DNA from: Rhynchosporium graminicola | Taxonomy: Eukaryota; Ascomycota; Leotiomycetes; Helotiales; Ploettnerulaceae | Direction: 5' to 3' | Length of the DNA: 64,000 nt | Assembly: GCA_900074885.1 (NCBI GenBank) | Contig: FJUW01000003.1 | Location: 124,001-188,000, forward strand | Shown: piece after piece, positions 12,975 through 26,800 of the stretch | Layout of the letters: each line of letters starts with the position of its first letter | Position numbering within the stretch: position 1 is the stretch's first letter | Translations under genes and position numbers: made by a program | Notes under the pieces: generated by a model | The model's input: the letters and a program-made list of their open reading frames with translations, nothing else | The model's database searches: none | Told to the model about the DNA's origin: nothing

Positions 12975-15900
12975 CTAATAATACTTCTTCTTTTAGTAAT
13001 TCTAACTCTTTAAAAAACTAGATTTACTAAGCTATCCTAAGACGATATTAAACTTATTACTAGCCTGCTATCGCTATCTAAAGGTCTCTAGGATTATACC
13101 TACCCGAAACCTTAGATATTTAGCAGATATCTCAGAAGTTTCCTATATATTAGAAGGGCCTTCTAAAGCTTTAAATTTCAAAGACTAAATACCCTCCGTA
13201 GAAAGGAGGCCTATTATAAATTAGTACCTCTCTATATTAGTAGGCTTATTCCTAGTCTTATTTACTCAAGCTGATATTACCTCTATATATATACTAGAGA
13301 CTAAGAGGGCTACTACTTAGTCCAGGTTACTATTATAGCTTCTTCTATCCTCGAATAATATAGAGTAGCTGAAACCCTTAAGAATCTATAGTAATTACCT
13401 TTAGTCCTGCTATCTAGCTATTAAGCCCTCCTCGAAATTCTAATATCGACCTATATCTATTAGCTAGCTTAGAATATATAGTAACTACGCTAAAACCTAG
13501 AATATTACTATAGAAACTAGCAAAAGGACACTATATATTATAGCTTTTCCTATATAGAGGAGGATAGTCAGGTTACCTATAGAAGAAGTAACTAAAGATA
13601 TTCTGAATACTTAAGTAGCTAAGAGCGACCTAATATTTAGTAACGCTATACCCTCAGAATAAATTAAGTAAGTTTATAAGCTTCTATATATATATCGCTA
13701 TATTAACTCTATAGGACTAAAAGATATACCCTTTACGGATCTCTATTATTATAGAGCTAGAATACTAGAGTATTCTAAGCTAATCCAGGAGAACGCGTTC
13801 AGAAGATATACCCTAGCTAAGCTAGCCTAGCTGAATAAGACGATTAAGGAGGGAATTAAGTATAGTATATTTGAAAGCACCCTCCTAGCTAATAGAGAGC
13901 TATTAGATTAGAATAGTTACCTATATATAGTTAAGAAAGGAATAGATTCTAAGGTATAAACTAAGGAGTATAAGATAATATTTAATTACTTTAAAATTAA
14001 GGAAAGAACGCCTAGCTACTCTATAATCTCTATAGCAGAATACTTTATATTTCTTAGTAATCCCAAGTATTGTTTATTTATCTAAGTAGACCTTAAGTAC
14101 GCCTACTAGTTAGTGAACTTATATCCAGAAGACTACTATATCTATACCTTCTTAGCGCTAGGCTATAGATAATTATAACTAACCCGTATGCCTTAGGGCT
14201 ATAGAAGCTTAGCGTTCTCTATAATAGAACTAATGAAATTAGTCTTTAGAGATATACCTAAATCTACAGAGGTAATAGTAAAAGGGTTTAATAATTCGGA
14301 ACTCTCGCTATTCTCTCTAATTATTTCTGAGGGTAGAGTAGTTCTTCAGGCCTTACTATTCTATATAGATAATATCTTTATAGCTTTTAAGATATTTAAG
14401 GAGGTATTTATATTTCTGAAAGATCATCTCCTACTTAGATTTCTATAGTCTAGCCTGAAGCTTTTATTTAAAAAGTACTTACTATTTATAATAGAGGTAT
14501 TAGTTTTAGGAACCTTATATAAGGCTAGAGGTAAATCAACGATTAAACTAGAACGGGCCTTAAGAATTTAAGTATAGCCGGTTCCTAAGAATACTATAGA
14601 AGTTAGAAGATTCCTAGGAGCGATCTAGATAACGCGACTATAAGTTAAGAATTATATAGAGATTACTCGACTATTGAATCGACTTACTAGAGATATAGAA
14701 TAGAGATAGAAAGAGAATAAGGCGATATTATTTGAGCTACTAAAGGAAGTATACGTAAGAGTAGTAGAGAGAAATAGCTACGATCCTACTCTCCTAGGGC
14801 AAATATATATAGATACTAGTAGATATACAGGAGGATATTATATTATATAATCTAAGGAGGGAGAGAAGAAGATAGTGCTAATCCTTTTCGATAGCTTTAC
14901 TTTCTCTAAGACCTAAAGGAATTATAGGACGTATAAAAGAGAGCTCTTATTAATTATAGAGTTTAGTCGTAAATATTATTATATATTACAGGAAGATAAG
15001 CTAGGAATTATCTATATAGATTATTAGCTATTAACTTATTTTCTAGACTCTTTAGCTCTTTAAGAGGGAATTTATACTAGGTGGGCTTTAGAGCTAAGGT
15101 TACTAAATATGTAGATTACTTATATTTAAGGGAGTAGAAATAATATAGCAGATACTCTATCGCGTACTATTTTCCCTAGAGATAAGTATAATAAGCTAGA
15201 TATAATAAGGTTTAGAGAAGAGTAGTAGACTATTACCGGACTTATCTAGAGATAGAAAGATAGAATTAGTAGATATAAAGATCTAATAAAATAATTAGAG
15301 CTTACTTCTAAGAAAGCTAATAATAAGAAGCTTAAAGTTATTAAGGGAATATTTAAGGTTAATAATATTAAGAAATAGGCTAGAAAGGAGAAGGAGGATC
15401 TGGAGTTTATAGCTACTCTATATATAGTAGGAGAGAGGTTCTAGGATATAAATTTATAATTAAGTTCACTTTTTACTAGATTATAAGTTCTAGAAGATAT
15501 GCCTCTCTATGAAATATTTAAAGCTCTATCTGCGGAGACTTACTAGTTATCGAAGCTAGTAATAGTCGAGCTGATATCCCCTTCAGAAGCTTATAAGAAG
15601 ATATACTAGTATAAGGATATTATCAGGTTCCTTCTCTATAGTATCTATCTAGATAGTACAGATCGTATAAGGAAGAGATCCCTAGAGCTCTGATATAAGA
15701 AATATAAGTAGGAGCATGAGGTATTATAGTATAAATAGAGAGGAGTATATAAATATTATCTTATACTAAGATAAGTTATAGAAGCTTTAGTGAAGGCGCA
15801 TGATAAGGGAGGATATTTTGTATCGACTATTACTACTAGAAAACTCAGAGGTGTCTATTAGCCTATACTTACTAAGGATATTACTTTATATATTGCTAGG

Positions 15901-17132
15901 TATCTATAATACGTGAAACACGGACCGGCTTAAAAGTCAGTACTACTCTCCCAGATAATAGTCTCTATACTAATAGAATTACTTAGGGCAGACTTCTATG
16001 GACCTTTTATATAACTGCCTAAGAGTTATAGATACCTTCTTATTATTATAGACTACTTCTTCAGGCTAGTTTAGGCCTTTCCTTATATAGCAGCTGATTC
16101 GGAATATATTAAAATATCGCTAGATATACTCTTTGAGATAGATAGTATACCTATTAGCTTTTATATTAATCCTAGAAGTTACTTTAGGGAAGAAATCAGA
16201 AACTATATAGGTAAGAAAGGTGTTTTATAGCTCAACTTACCCTTAGCTTCTAAGAAGTCTATAGGTATAGTAGAGAAGGCTATTAACCTGGTCTAGTAAG
16301 CTATAACTAAGACCGGTCCGGACTATGCTATTAAGCTTCAAAAGGTAGTATTTAAGATAAATTTAAGAGAGATTAGGTTCCTTAGCTACTCCCCTTTCTA
16401 TATATACTATAAGTACTAGCCTAAGTCAGAAGTAGATCTTACCTTTCTAGTATATTATATTAGAGCGATTTATTAAGAGCTAGATTTATAAGGATTCCCT
16501 GACGTGCTTTAGAGAGCAGATAGTAAAGAGAATAAAGAATAGGGAGATAAGGTATTAGAGTATATTAGGATATAAGCTACTAAATTGGAATAGGTAGATA
16601 TAGCCTTATACCTAGAGAGAATGAGACGGAAAGAGATATATGATCTGAGGGTGTCTAGAAGATAATATCTAGGTATTAGCTCTATAGTTATACTCTACGA
16701 TTATACTATAGCTAGATAAAAGCTATATCTAAGCTAGAGAGGTCCTTTCGTAGTCTCCGGCATAGGTAGCGAACATAGTAAATCTTACACCCTATAGCAA
16801 ATTAACGGAACACCTATATTACGATACTTCTATATCGATTAAATAAAGCCCTTTTATCTGCGAAACTTATACCTTATGAATAGATAGGAGGAAAGACTAC
16901 TATTATATCAAAACCTTAGAGCTAAGAAAGGTAAATATTCTCTGCTAGTTAAGCTCAGGATAAGTAGGAGAATTAAGGTTATAGAGAGAGATTCTATACT
17001 AGGTATATAGCAGCTAGAATAGGGAGTTTAATAGTAGTAATAGAAGGTTTAAGGTTATAGATTATAGAGTTCTAATATATGGGTTTAGGAGTTATGATAT
17101 TAGAAGGAGATATTCTTAGTCTCTAGGGGGGG
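12975..17132 (+). mobile_element. Ty3/gypsy element G3, 3' part (RT, RNase H, integrase), RIPed
   Basis: The G3 frame resumes here. Reverse transcriptase runs about 13790-14650: the DLKYAYWQVNL-type motif near 14092 has Trp and Gln as stops, PxGYRSLAFS follows near 14200, and the catalytic YMDD box reads FYIDNIFIAF at about 14355-14385. RNase H (about 14800-15180; YIDTSRYTGG, TLSRTIF), an integrase zinc-binding region (about 15785-15930; AHDKGGYF...YVKHGPA with Cys to Tyr) and the integrase core (about 15970-16480) follow. The RT-RNase H-integrase order makes it Ty3/gypsy. Open fragments such as 14233-14448 are chance survivors. The purine tract CTAGGGGGGG at 17124-17132 marks the end of the internal region. 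Confidence 0.88.
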
Positions 17133-17437
17133 TATTATTAAGATAGACTTCTAGGAGTACTTAGTTCTGGAGGTATATTTATAGCTATATTATATGATTT
17201 ACTTTAGCATATCGATAGAGGTCTCGAGGGCGAGACTTGTATAGTGGTAGACTTATGATATCACTGGACCTCTAGTAGCTAGTTGCGCACAGACCTCTAC
17301 TTCTATAGCTTTCTTCTGAGGTTTCCAAACCTCCTCTATAATATAACTACGCTTCTCAAGAGGTTCTGGTTCAGCTCCTTTTCTCTCGCTTCAAATTAAA
17401 TACGGCCGTAGCATAAATTGACCTTAGAGTGAAATAT
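17133..17437. other. Possible G3 3' LTR, weakly RIPed; second copy not found
   Basis: It begins directly after a polypurine tract, where an LTR should start (TATTATTAAGATAG, perhaps from TGTT...). Unlike its surroundings, 17270-17437 retains many CpA and TpG dinucleotides. I could not find a matching copy near the 5' side of G3, nor a matching terminus before the copia-1 insertion at 17438. It could be a solo or truncated LTR or unique genomic DNA. Confidence 0.4.
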
Positions 17438-17624
17438 TGTTGCGAGGATATGGGTCTTGGCATGGATCAGGTGACTGTAGTCACGTGCATGGTCCGTGCG
17501 GATATTCCTAGATAAATACCTTTAGTTAACTCTCTATAGTAATTAGTACTGCAATGCAACTAATATCATTCACACGATTACTACCTCTATGCCTTACTCT
17601 GAAGATCAACGTAACCTTGCTATA
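17438..17624 (+). repeat. 5' LTR of copia-1 (187 bp)
   Basis: Starts TGTTGCGAGGATATGGG and ends in CTATA. It is one of the least RIPed parts of the TE half and keeps TpG and CpA in GCATGGATCAGGTGACTG. It contains the palindrome-like TCACGTGCATGGTCCGTGCGG. The following GGTTATGAGCCC (17625-17636) may be the primer-binding site, but I cannot assign a tRNA. Confidence 0.9.
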
Positions 17625-20600
17625 GGTTATGAGCCCCGATAGCCAGAAGTAGAGTAGTACTCAAAGAAGCAGTAGTATTATGATTCTTAATAGTAAGCGT
17701 CGAACTGTTTCTTAGTACTAAAAGGGAAGGTAGAGATTCAAGTTACGAGCTTCCGATTAAGGTATAGTATACGCGTATAGTTCAGTCAAACTGGCGCGTC
17801 TTTCTATAGTAAATATAGTCGCGCAGAGTACTAGTAGAGAGAGTTCTTCAGCTATCGCACCTACGCTACTATTATTGGAAGAAGTCGAAGAAGTGTACTC
17901 CGATAACTCTAGCTCTATTAAAGAGTCTTTAGAGTCTTCAACACTATATATAAGCCGTATAGTACTTAATACTCGTACTCGTATAGCAGTCAAAGTCAAC
18001 GATTCCGAAATTATCGTATCTCGAGGTATAGAGTCTTCCGCGCTAGCGCCGGAACCCACCTAAGTCCCCAGGACTTAAAATATACCCGATTTACCCTCTG
18101 CAGACGCTAAATCGACGTCCTAGGACTATCCAGAGGATCCGGAAGACCCGGAATCGGAACCTATTACTACGACTACGCCAGAAGAGCTGTATAAACGTAA
18201 GAAGATAAGTAGCTCTATATCTTTGAACTTAGCAGATAGCTATAAGCTTAAGGGAGAAGAGAACTATACGGAATAGAGAGATAAGGTACTAAATATTACT
18301 AAAACTAATAGAATTAGTAAGTTTCTTAACGTTAAATCGCGTGACTATATGCCTAAAGAGGTAGATAAATAGGACGATAAGGTCGACGATAAAGCCCTTA
18401 AGAAGTAGTAAGATTAGGAGTCTAGAGAGAGTTAAATAAAGCTAGTAATCACGTTGAATTATAAGGCCGGACCTCTCGCGTATATAACTAGTAAAACTAC
18501 CGCATTAGATATATAGGAGGCCTTATAGGCGCAGTACGAAGGAGGTAGTAATATACTAGTATATAATGCTATATAAGATTGCGTTAAGCTCTAATATAAC
18601 GATTTTAACTCCCTAGAGAAGTTTATTATCGCTTTTAAGCTCTTAATTATTAAATTAGAGACTTTAATAATAGCTCTACCTCTAGTAAAGTATCTAATTA
18701 TATTTATTACTATAGTTTCAGAGAAGTAGCTTATATAGGCTAAAAGATAATGTTCTCTCTTAAGAGTTTCTTCTAGTAATAACCTAGATACGACTGAGAA
18801 GGCTAAATTAGGAGCGACTCTAGTTAGTTTGATCGAAGATATTACTGATAAGGCTAGAGCGAGTAACTCTACTAGTAAGATAGCTAGTTAAGCTCTATAT
18901 AGCAATAAGTCTATACCTAAGAAAGGAAGCGGCGGAGGAGCTACTAAGCCGGCTAGTAAAGATCAAACTAGACCTACTTATAAGCACTATAAATAGACGT
19001 CGCTAAAGTATACTCCAGAGAACTATTTTATTATTAATAAGCAGAAGAAGAAGGAGTTCAAGGAGAAGTCTAGAAAGAAGTGGATCCCGCATACCGAATA
19101 GCTAAAGAAGAAGGAGAGAGAGAGTAAGACTGATAAGACTAATAAGAAGAAGACTAGTAGTAGAAAGAAGAAGGAGAAGAATAACGATTCAGACGATAAT
19201 AGTATCTTAAGCGAAGCACTTTTACTGTATTTCCCTACTATTAAAGCTTCTATAGCTATATTCTCTTACTATAATAAGTCACGATAGCTCTTCGATACCG
19301 GCGCTACGGAATATATATCTAACGACCTTTCTAAGTTTACCTTATATACGCTAAGAGATAATTTATAATATATGCTTACTATTAATAGGCCGTTACGCCC
19401 TACTAGGATTAGAAGTTGTACGATTAAGGCGAAAAAGACCGATAGTATAATACGCATATTAGAGTGCTATAATATATTATATATCTCGTAGTCTCTAGTC
19501 TGCTTATACTCCGGTTTTAAATTAAATAAATTAGAAGGTTATTTACGTAGTTCTGTTCTCTATACGTCTAAGGAGAAGGAGATCTATATAATTGACGAAG
19601 ATCTGTTTATTATTAAGGAGACCTCCGGCGCAAGGTACGCTAGCCTTCCGGGTTTAAGCTTACCTGCAGCAGTAGAATAAGCTATAGTCGATATAGAGCT
19701 TTAGTATAGACGTATATATCACGCTAGCTTTAACGTAGTACGACGTACTCAATCCATAGTTACTAGTATGAAGTTTATAGAGCTTAAGACTAGTAGAACT
19801 CGCCTTTATATACTATATGAGAAAGGCCGACTTATTCGGAAGGTTAATAAGGTATCAGCACGTGCACGACCTGCTAGATCAATAGATGAAATCCATATAG
19901 ATATAGTATACCTTAAACCTAAGGGTCTGAATAGTCACTCTTACGCCTCTATCTTCTTATGCGCTTATTCGACTAGAAAGTAGGCCTTTACCTACGCTAA
20001 GAAGTCGGATATATACCTAGCTAATTAAAAGCTAATTAAGTTAGCCGAAATATAGTATTACCGCAAAATTAAGGTATAGAGATATAACGAGAGTAAGGAG
20101 TACTCTCCCTCTCAGATAAAGGAGCTTACCGACTACCTTAGAATACTACTAGAGGAGTCTACTCCGTATACTCTAGAGTAAGATAGAAGAGCTAAACGCT
20201 CTATACGTACGATTATCGAGAAGGTACGTATAGTTATAGTAGATCAGAATATACCTGACTATATATAGCCGGAGATTCTACTCGCCTATATATATATCGC
20301 TAACCTTACCTCTACCTCTAGAGTAGAAGGGAAGACTCCTTTTGAGTGCTTCTAAGATAATATTAAGCTAGGGGTGAACTATACTCCCTCTATTAAGTAT
20401 CTCCGTATATTAGGATATCTTATCTTTATACTAATTAATAAGGAGAAGAGAATCCAGAGCTATAAGGTAGCTCCTAGAGCTAAAAAGGGTATTCTAGTAG
20501 GATTTAAAGGTTATAATATCTATAGATACCTAGTTAATAGAAAGGTAGTTCGTACCTCTTATCTATAGTTTAATAAAGACGGTTTAGTTATAGAACCTTA

Positions 20601-21602
20601 CGAAGAAGACGCTATAATAGTACCTTAAACTAAAGGTAATTCTATCGATAATTTAAGCTAAAATCAGGACGCTGAAGTTACTAGTACTACTCCTGATACA
20701 GGTATTATAAGCTAAGACGAGGATTCCGACGTCGAAATCAATAGTACGGAAGATACCGAGTCTATAGTTACGGACGAAGTTCTAGCACTAGAAGTCGATA
20801 TCCCGGAGTAAGTTACTATATAAAAGAAGCGTAGTAAGCCTCCTAGATCTAAGAACTATATACCGGAGTATATTCCTAGGGCTATACGATCTAGCCGTAA
20901 TAATCTATCGCCTGAGGTAACCCCGGAACTAAATAACAGCTACTCTTATATAGTTTCACTACTTGAAGAAGTATAAGAGAGTACTAGTTAGTATCGACTC
21001 GCTTTTCATACAGCTTAAGAAGAGTCTCTATTCTTAGATAATCCGACTACTTTAGATTAGGCTATAAAGAGAACTAATTAGCTAGAATAGAAGAAAGCTA
21101 TAATCAAGGAGTATCGATCTCTTGAAGTAAAGAAGACTTAGAAGACTATAAGCTGTATAGACGTACTAAAGGGGTATAGAGTACTAGGTTCACGACTAGT
21201 CTTCAAGATAAAGAGAGATATGAACGAAAAGATCGACTTTAAGGTCACACTTAGCGATTTAGTCATGATTACGATTAAACGTACGCTGGAGTCTGTAAAT
21301 CTTCTACTTGGAAGATAGCCTTAGCAATTGCAGCTGAGTACGACTTAGAAGTCGAATAGTTTAATATAGTCACGGTATTCTTACATAGTGAAGCCGATAT
21401 CTAAATATACGTCAAATTACCGCTATTCTTCAGATAATTTAGACGTAGACTTATAGATAACGAATATATGCTTCTGCTAAAGGCTCTATACGGTCTAAAG
21501 CAGTCACTATGTCTCTAGCAAGAGACCTTACGTAAGGAGTTCAGTATTATCGACTTTATACCTTTATAAACTGATAATTACGTGTATATCAACTAAGAAA
21601 CT

Positions 21603-21845
21603 TGTGACGACCAGTCAGATTGGAGGTTTGGAGGTTTCCCTCTATTAGTGGAAACACTTACTGCTAAGCGAGATTACACGAGTAGAGTTTAGGGGCCCCT
21701 TTTCATATATATACTTCCCTTCTCTCTCTACTTCTTCACTCCTTAGTTATAGATTCTAAGTTAATTCTTACTACTTCATATTCTATATAATATAAGGTCT
21801 TACCCATTAGGTAGTAAGTAAGACTTTCCTAGAGTAAGCGTTATA
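21603..21845 (+). repeat. 5' LTR of chromovirus A1 (243 bp)
   Basis: Starts TGTGACGACC and ends GTTATA. It belongs to a subfamily with a longer LTR: an extra TTGGAGG-type segment near its start and a different 3' third (TTAGGTAGTAAGTAAGAC) from the 235-bp LTRs. Only the LTR at 41623 shares these features, which pairs the two as ends of one element. GGGGCCCC plus a TATATATAC box lie at about 21692-21710. Confidence 0.93.
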
Positions 21846-23638
21846 TTATCTATAACTCTTTTATCTACGTCTAGGAAGATAGTAAATATCTACTTATATT
21901 ATACCTCTATACCTAGAGCTACTAAACGCAGGAGACTACGCTATACAGAGAAAGCCTATACTAAGCACAAACTTAAAGAATAGCACTTAAACAGAAGCAA
22001 CCTAAGTCCGATAAATCGATAACCGGTTCTCTAACTCCCTCTACTTCTACCTATTCTTCAGCGACTCGTAATACTCGCTGTAATCCACCTCTCTCTATAG
22101 TAGAAAGTACTCGCGACGACGCCTTATCCGAGTTAAGCTCTCTAACTCCTACTATAATCAACGAACTCACTAAGTTACTAAACCTCCCCGATAATACCCC
22201 TATAGTAATAGCAACTATAAGTAACTCATGGGAAGATCGTGCTTACTAGCTATAAGAGGCAGAAAGAAGGCTCGCGGAGGAAATATAATTAAAGAAGGAT
22301 ATAGTAGACTAATTACAATAATTACAGATTAAACTACGTAAGGTATACTAAACGATAGCTACTTATACTACTAAATCTATATCTTTCGACGATCCCTAGT
22401 CGCTAACTCCTCTGCTACTATTAATTAAAGAAAACTCTCGTAGAGAACGCTCTATAAGTGGAATTTCTTCTATATCTTACGTAACTCGTATTAAGAAGAT
22501 TCCGAACCTTCTAAATAGACTCTCTGATAGAATCGACTACTCTCTAAAGCTCTAGGAAGTACAGATACGTAACGCTCTCCGGCGCTACTCTAGCTACTTC
22601 CTTAACGAAGATCACTATAAAGATTAGTTACTTAATTAAATAGAAAGAATAGCTAGAACTTACCTAGAACTCTTATTCCTAGAACTAGAATATAATAAGG
22701 AAGGTAATATAATCGATTCACTTAATATAATTACTTAACTTATCTCCTTCTTATTAAACTTATACGATTAGTAAACTATAAGAGCTAGCTATTTAGCGCT
22801 AAAGATAGAGTATTAATAGATCTTTTAGATATTCTACTAGGAATTCCGTACGCTAGCTCGTAAAGCTAATATAAATAATTAACTAACTCTGAAAATAGAC
22901 TTATAAGAGAAGCTACTTTCACGGCTTCGGAAACAGCTCTTCTAATAGTACAGAATATCAAGAACACTAGAAGAATACGTTAAAGCTATATAAGCTAAAG
23001 ATTAAAGTTAATTTATCGAAAAGACTTACTATTCCGAGTCTTCAGCTAAAGCTAGCGCGACTCGGGAACGCCCTATTAATACCTCTTAACGACGCAACGA
23101 AAGCTCCTCTTCTTCTAACCCTCTAAAGACTCGTACTGAATTTAGTCTAAAAGACTTGTTTACTACTACTACTAATATACCCCCTCGGGAAAATAGTTCC
23201 TTATACTAATACTCTGCACGAAACAATATACCTTATATATAATCGCCTTCTTATGCTACTCGTCACTTTACTCCTAATTAATTATCAATTTATCTAAATA
23301 CTCTTTAATATTAATAAAATTAATACTAGAGATAAAATTAATAGCGAATCGTTAAGTAATAACTAAGTAGTATTTTAAGATACTAATAAGACCCTAAAAC
23401 CGCTAGTAAAAGACTACGCTTAGAGAAAGACTCCTTCTTAGGTAGTATACGAGATATGCGATATCTTAACCTTACGAAGCTTCTTAGTAGTTAATTATTT
23501 ACTATACTTGCTACTCTTACTAAGAATGGACTTTCGTATAAGTTACTCGCACTTCTTAATTCTAGAGCTAATAGATAATATTTTATTAATTATTCTCTTC
23601 TTAAATCTCTTTCCTTCTTTCTAAAACCTTCGATTCAC

Positions 23639-23820
23639 TATAATGGGTCTGTGCGCCTAGTGCCTCCCACTCCTGTATTTCAGAATTAGAGAGGAAGGAA
23701 GAACCTTCTCTCCTTAGCAATTAGTTTCTATATTAACCAGATTATTACTAGCGAACCTCTAGCGACTATTCTACTATTCTATTATACATATTTACATTAG
23801 CGTACTAAGTGATTATTATA
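23639..23820 (+). repeat. 5' LTR of chromovirus B (182 bp)
   Basis: Starts TATAATGGGTCTGTGCG (ancestrally TGTAAT) and ends GATTATTATA (ancestrally ATTACA). TTCAC precedes it. It is less mutated than its partner at 36949 in its first 60 bases (CCTCCCACTCCTG). Confidence 0.9.
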
Positions 23821-26800
23821 TTCTAATTACTTTTACTTAAAATTAGCATAAATAGTTATAATAGCTAAAAGCAAAGAATCATCTACTACGTTAACCCGAC
23901 ATATACTCTAAGACGACTCTATCAGGGCCCAGATAATACCCGGCGATATACTAGTAGACGACCTTTTAGTTCTATAAGAGAAACTCCGATCGCTAAAGAA
24001 ACGGAACGATATCTTAGATAACCTTATAGTTAAGTACTAACGAATATTTAGCGAAGACCTTACTTAATACCCTCCGGAAGCTACTATAAGAGTACGACTC
24101 TACTAAGCTCATATATCCGAAGACCTTACCCTAAGTATAGAGAGAGATATTAGTCGATTAGTAGCTTCTGAAGAATTACTAATTCCTCGCCGGGATAAAA
24201 GTAAATATATAATTCTACCGGAATATAAGGGCAAGAGCTAAAGAGAGCTTACTAAGTACTTATAGGCTTATAACCGAGTCTTCGACTATAATACTAAAGG
24301 GTACCTAACTAATCTCGTCAAGATTAAATAAGTAGTAATACTACTCTATAAGGAACTAGCGAATACTTAGAAAAGGTTTAGGAAGTATATTCTAGATACC
24401 TTTTATAAGATAACCTAGGAAAGTTATAAAGAGTTCCTAGCGAATCTCTAGCTACTCCTTATCTTACGAAGAGTAGCTAACTTATAGGCTTACGAGAACG
24501 CTCGCTAAAAGCTAGGTTAACTAATTAGGGAGTTCGTGAATTACTTTAAAGAAAAAGAGAAATAACTCGAACCCTTTATTAAGCGCTAATTATAAGATAT
24601 CTTATTTAATAAGATCTGCTCGGAGATTCGCTAGAAAATCGTCGAGAATAGCTAAGCTAATAGACTTTAGACCTAAGACTAAGTTATTTCTACTATTACT
24701 CTTTAAGAGACTTATACCTTATCTAGAGGTACTAATAGTAATAAAAGATAGAGAGAACTTAAAGAGCAGAAATATAAGGAGTTAAACGCGAAGAAAGATA
24801 ACTTATATAAGTACTAGCGAAGAATTAACGATCGACAAGATAAGAGCTAATAAAAATAAGAAAGGAGGAAAGATCTAAATAGTATACTTATTAGGGATTA
24901 GCTAATAAGACGAGATATCTCTAAGGTTTAGTACTACTCTTATAATAAATATAGATATATCTCTCCGAACTATCTAAAATTAAATACTAGCGATACTAAA
25001 GATAAACGCTAAGGAAAGCTATAACTCGTAGTATCTTCTACGTCCGGATCGGGTTTACCGGATAATAAGATAGAAATCTAAATAAAGATTCTATCTTAGA
25101 ATAAGTAGAAATCGATAACTGCCCTTATTAATAGTAGAGCAAAAGATAACTTTATATTAAGACTAATTACTAAAGAATATAAGCTTAAACTTACTAGCGA
25201 AAGACTGAGGACTTTCTAGATACTTTTATAGAATAAAAGCGTTATCTTCAGTACTATAATCGCCTAAGTAGAGATAGCCGATTCGATTAGATAGACTAGA
25301 GTTAATACTCTTCGGCTAAGAGTTATCGATATGCTAGGTATAGACCTAATATTAGAGTAGCTATAGTTAGAGGATATAGATCCTTAGATAAGCTTTAAGA
25401 ATAAGCAGTAGAGGTTCCTTTATAATTTAAAGGACTCCGATAGCCTTAATATTATAGTACCTCGAGCTTTTATAACTCTTATTAATAAATAGAAATCTCC
25501 TATATACGCTATAATACCCAACTTATATATAATACGCCAGATAGATACTAGCGATACGCCTACTATTCCCTCTGTATATAATAACTTTAAGGACGTATTC
25601 TCTAAGGAGAAAGGAAGTAAGCTACCCCTATTAGAGAGCTATTAATACGCTATCGAGTTAGAACTAGGATTAAAGATACCTTATTCTTTAATCTATAACC
25701 TCTCCGAGAAAGAACTAGAGGTTCTCCGGGAATACCTCGACTTATTAGAAGCGAAGAGTTAGATAAGGAAGAGTAAGAGTCCTATAGATATACTTATTCT
25801 TTTTATACCTAAGAAAGATAATAGCCTTCGATTATATATCGATTACTAGGCTCTAAATAAAATTACGATTAAGGATCGGTACCCTCTGCTATTAATCAGC
25901 GAAACGCTAGATAAGCTCCGGGATACTAGAGTATTTACTAAACTGGACTTATAAAACGCTTATTACTATATCCGAATTCGCCAGAGTAATAAATAGAAGA
26001 CTATATTTCGTACCCGATATAAGCATTATAAGTATTAAGTTATACCGTTTAGACTATTAAACGCACTAGCGACCTTCTAGGTATTTATCAATAATACGCT
26101 AGCAAGCCTCGTCGATATTACTTATATTATATATCTTAATAATATCCTGATCTATTCTGCCGACCCCTCATAATATAAATAATACGTCCGCTAAGTACTA
26201 GAGAGACTTCGGCATATAAACCTCTTTATTAAGTTATTAAAGTGCTCCTTTAATACTAAAAGTATAGAGTTTCTAAGATATATTATCTCCTTAGCTAGTA
26301 TTTCAATAGATATAAGCCAGATAGATACTATTAGGGAATAGCTAGAGCCTGAAAGTATTAGAGATATATAAGTCTTTATTAGTTTTATAAACTTCTACTA
26401 GCGATTTATCGCAAGATTCTTAGTAATTACTTAACTTCTAATAAGTTTAATAGATAATAAGAAGAAAGGGTAACCTACCCTTACTTTTAGATAGAGTACT
26501 ATAGAAAGAGAGGCTTTTAACGCGTTAAAAGATACATTTACTATAGTACCTTTTCTTATATACTTCGATCTACTGAAGCCGAGAAAGCTAAAGACTAACG
26601 CTTCTAAGTTTATTATCGCGGGAATTCTCTCCTAGCCTAGAGAGTAGCTAGCGAAAGAAAAGGAAAAAGCTATCTAGCACCCTATCGCGTTCTTTAGTAA
26701 AAAGCTAGAACCTACCGAGTTAAATTATAAAGTACATAACTAAGAACTCCTTATAATTATTAAGTGTTTTATATACTAGAGGTATTACCTTAAAGGTAAT

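Noticed and set aside
17757..18063. Overlapping ORFs on both strands in copia-1 gag
   Set aside because: They are fragments of, or antisense to, the decayed gag frame, surviving between RIP stops.
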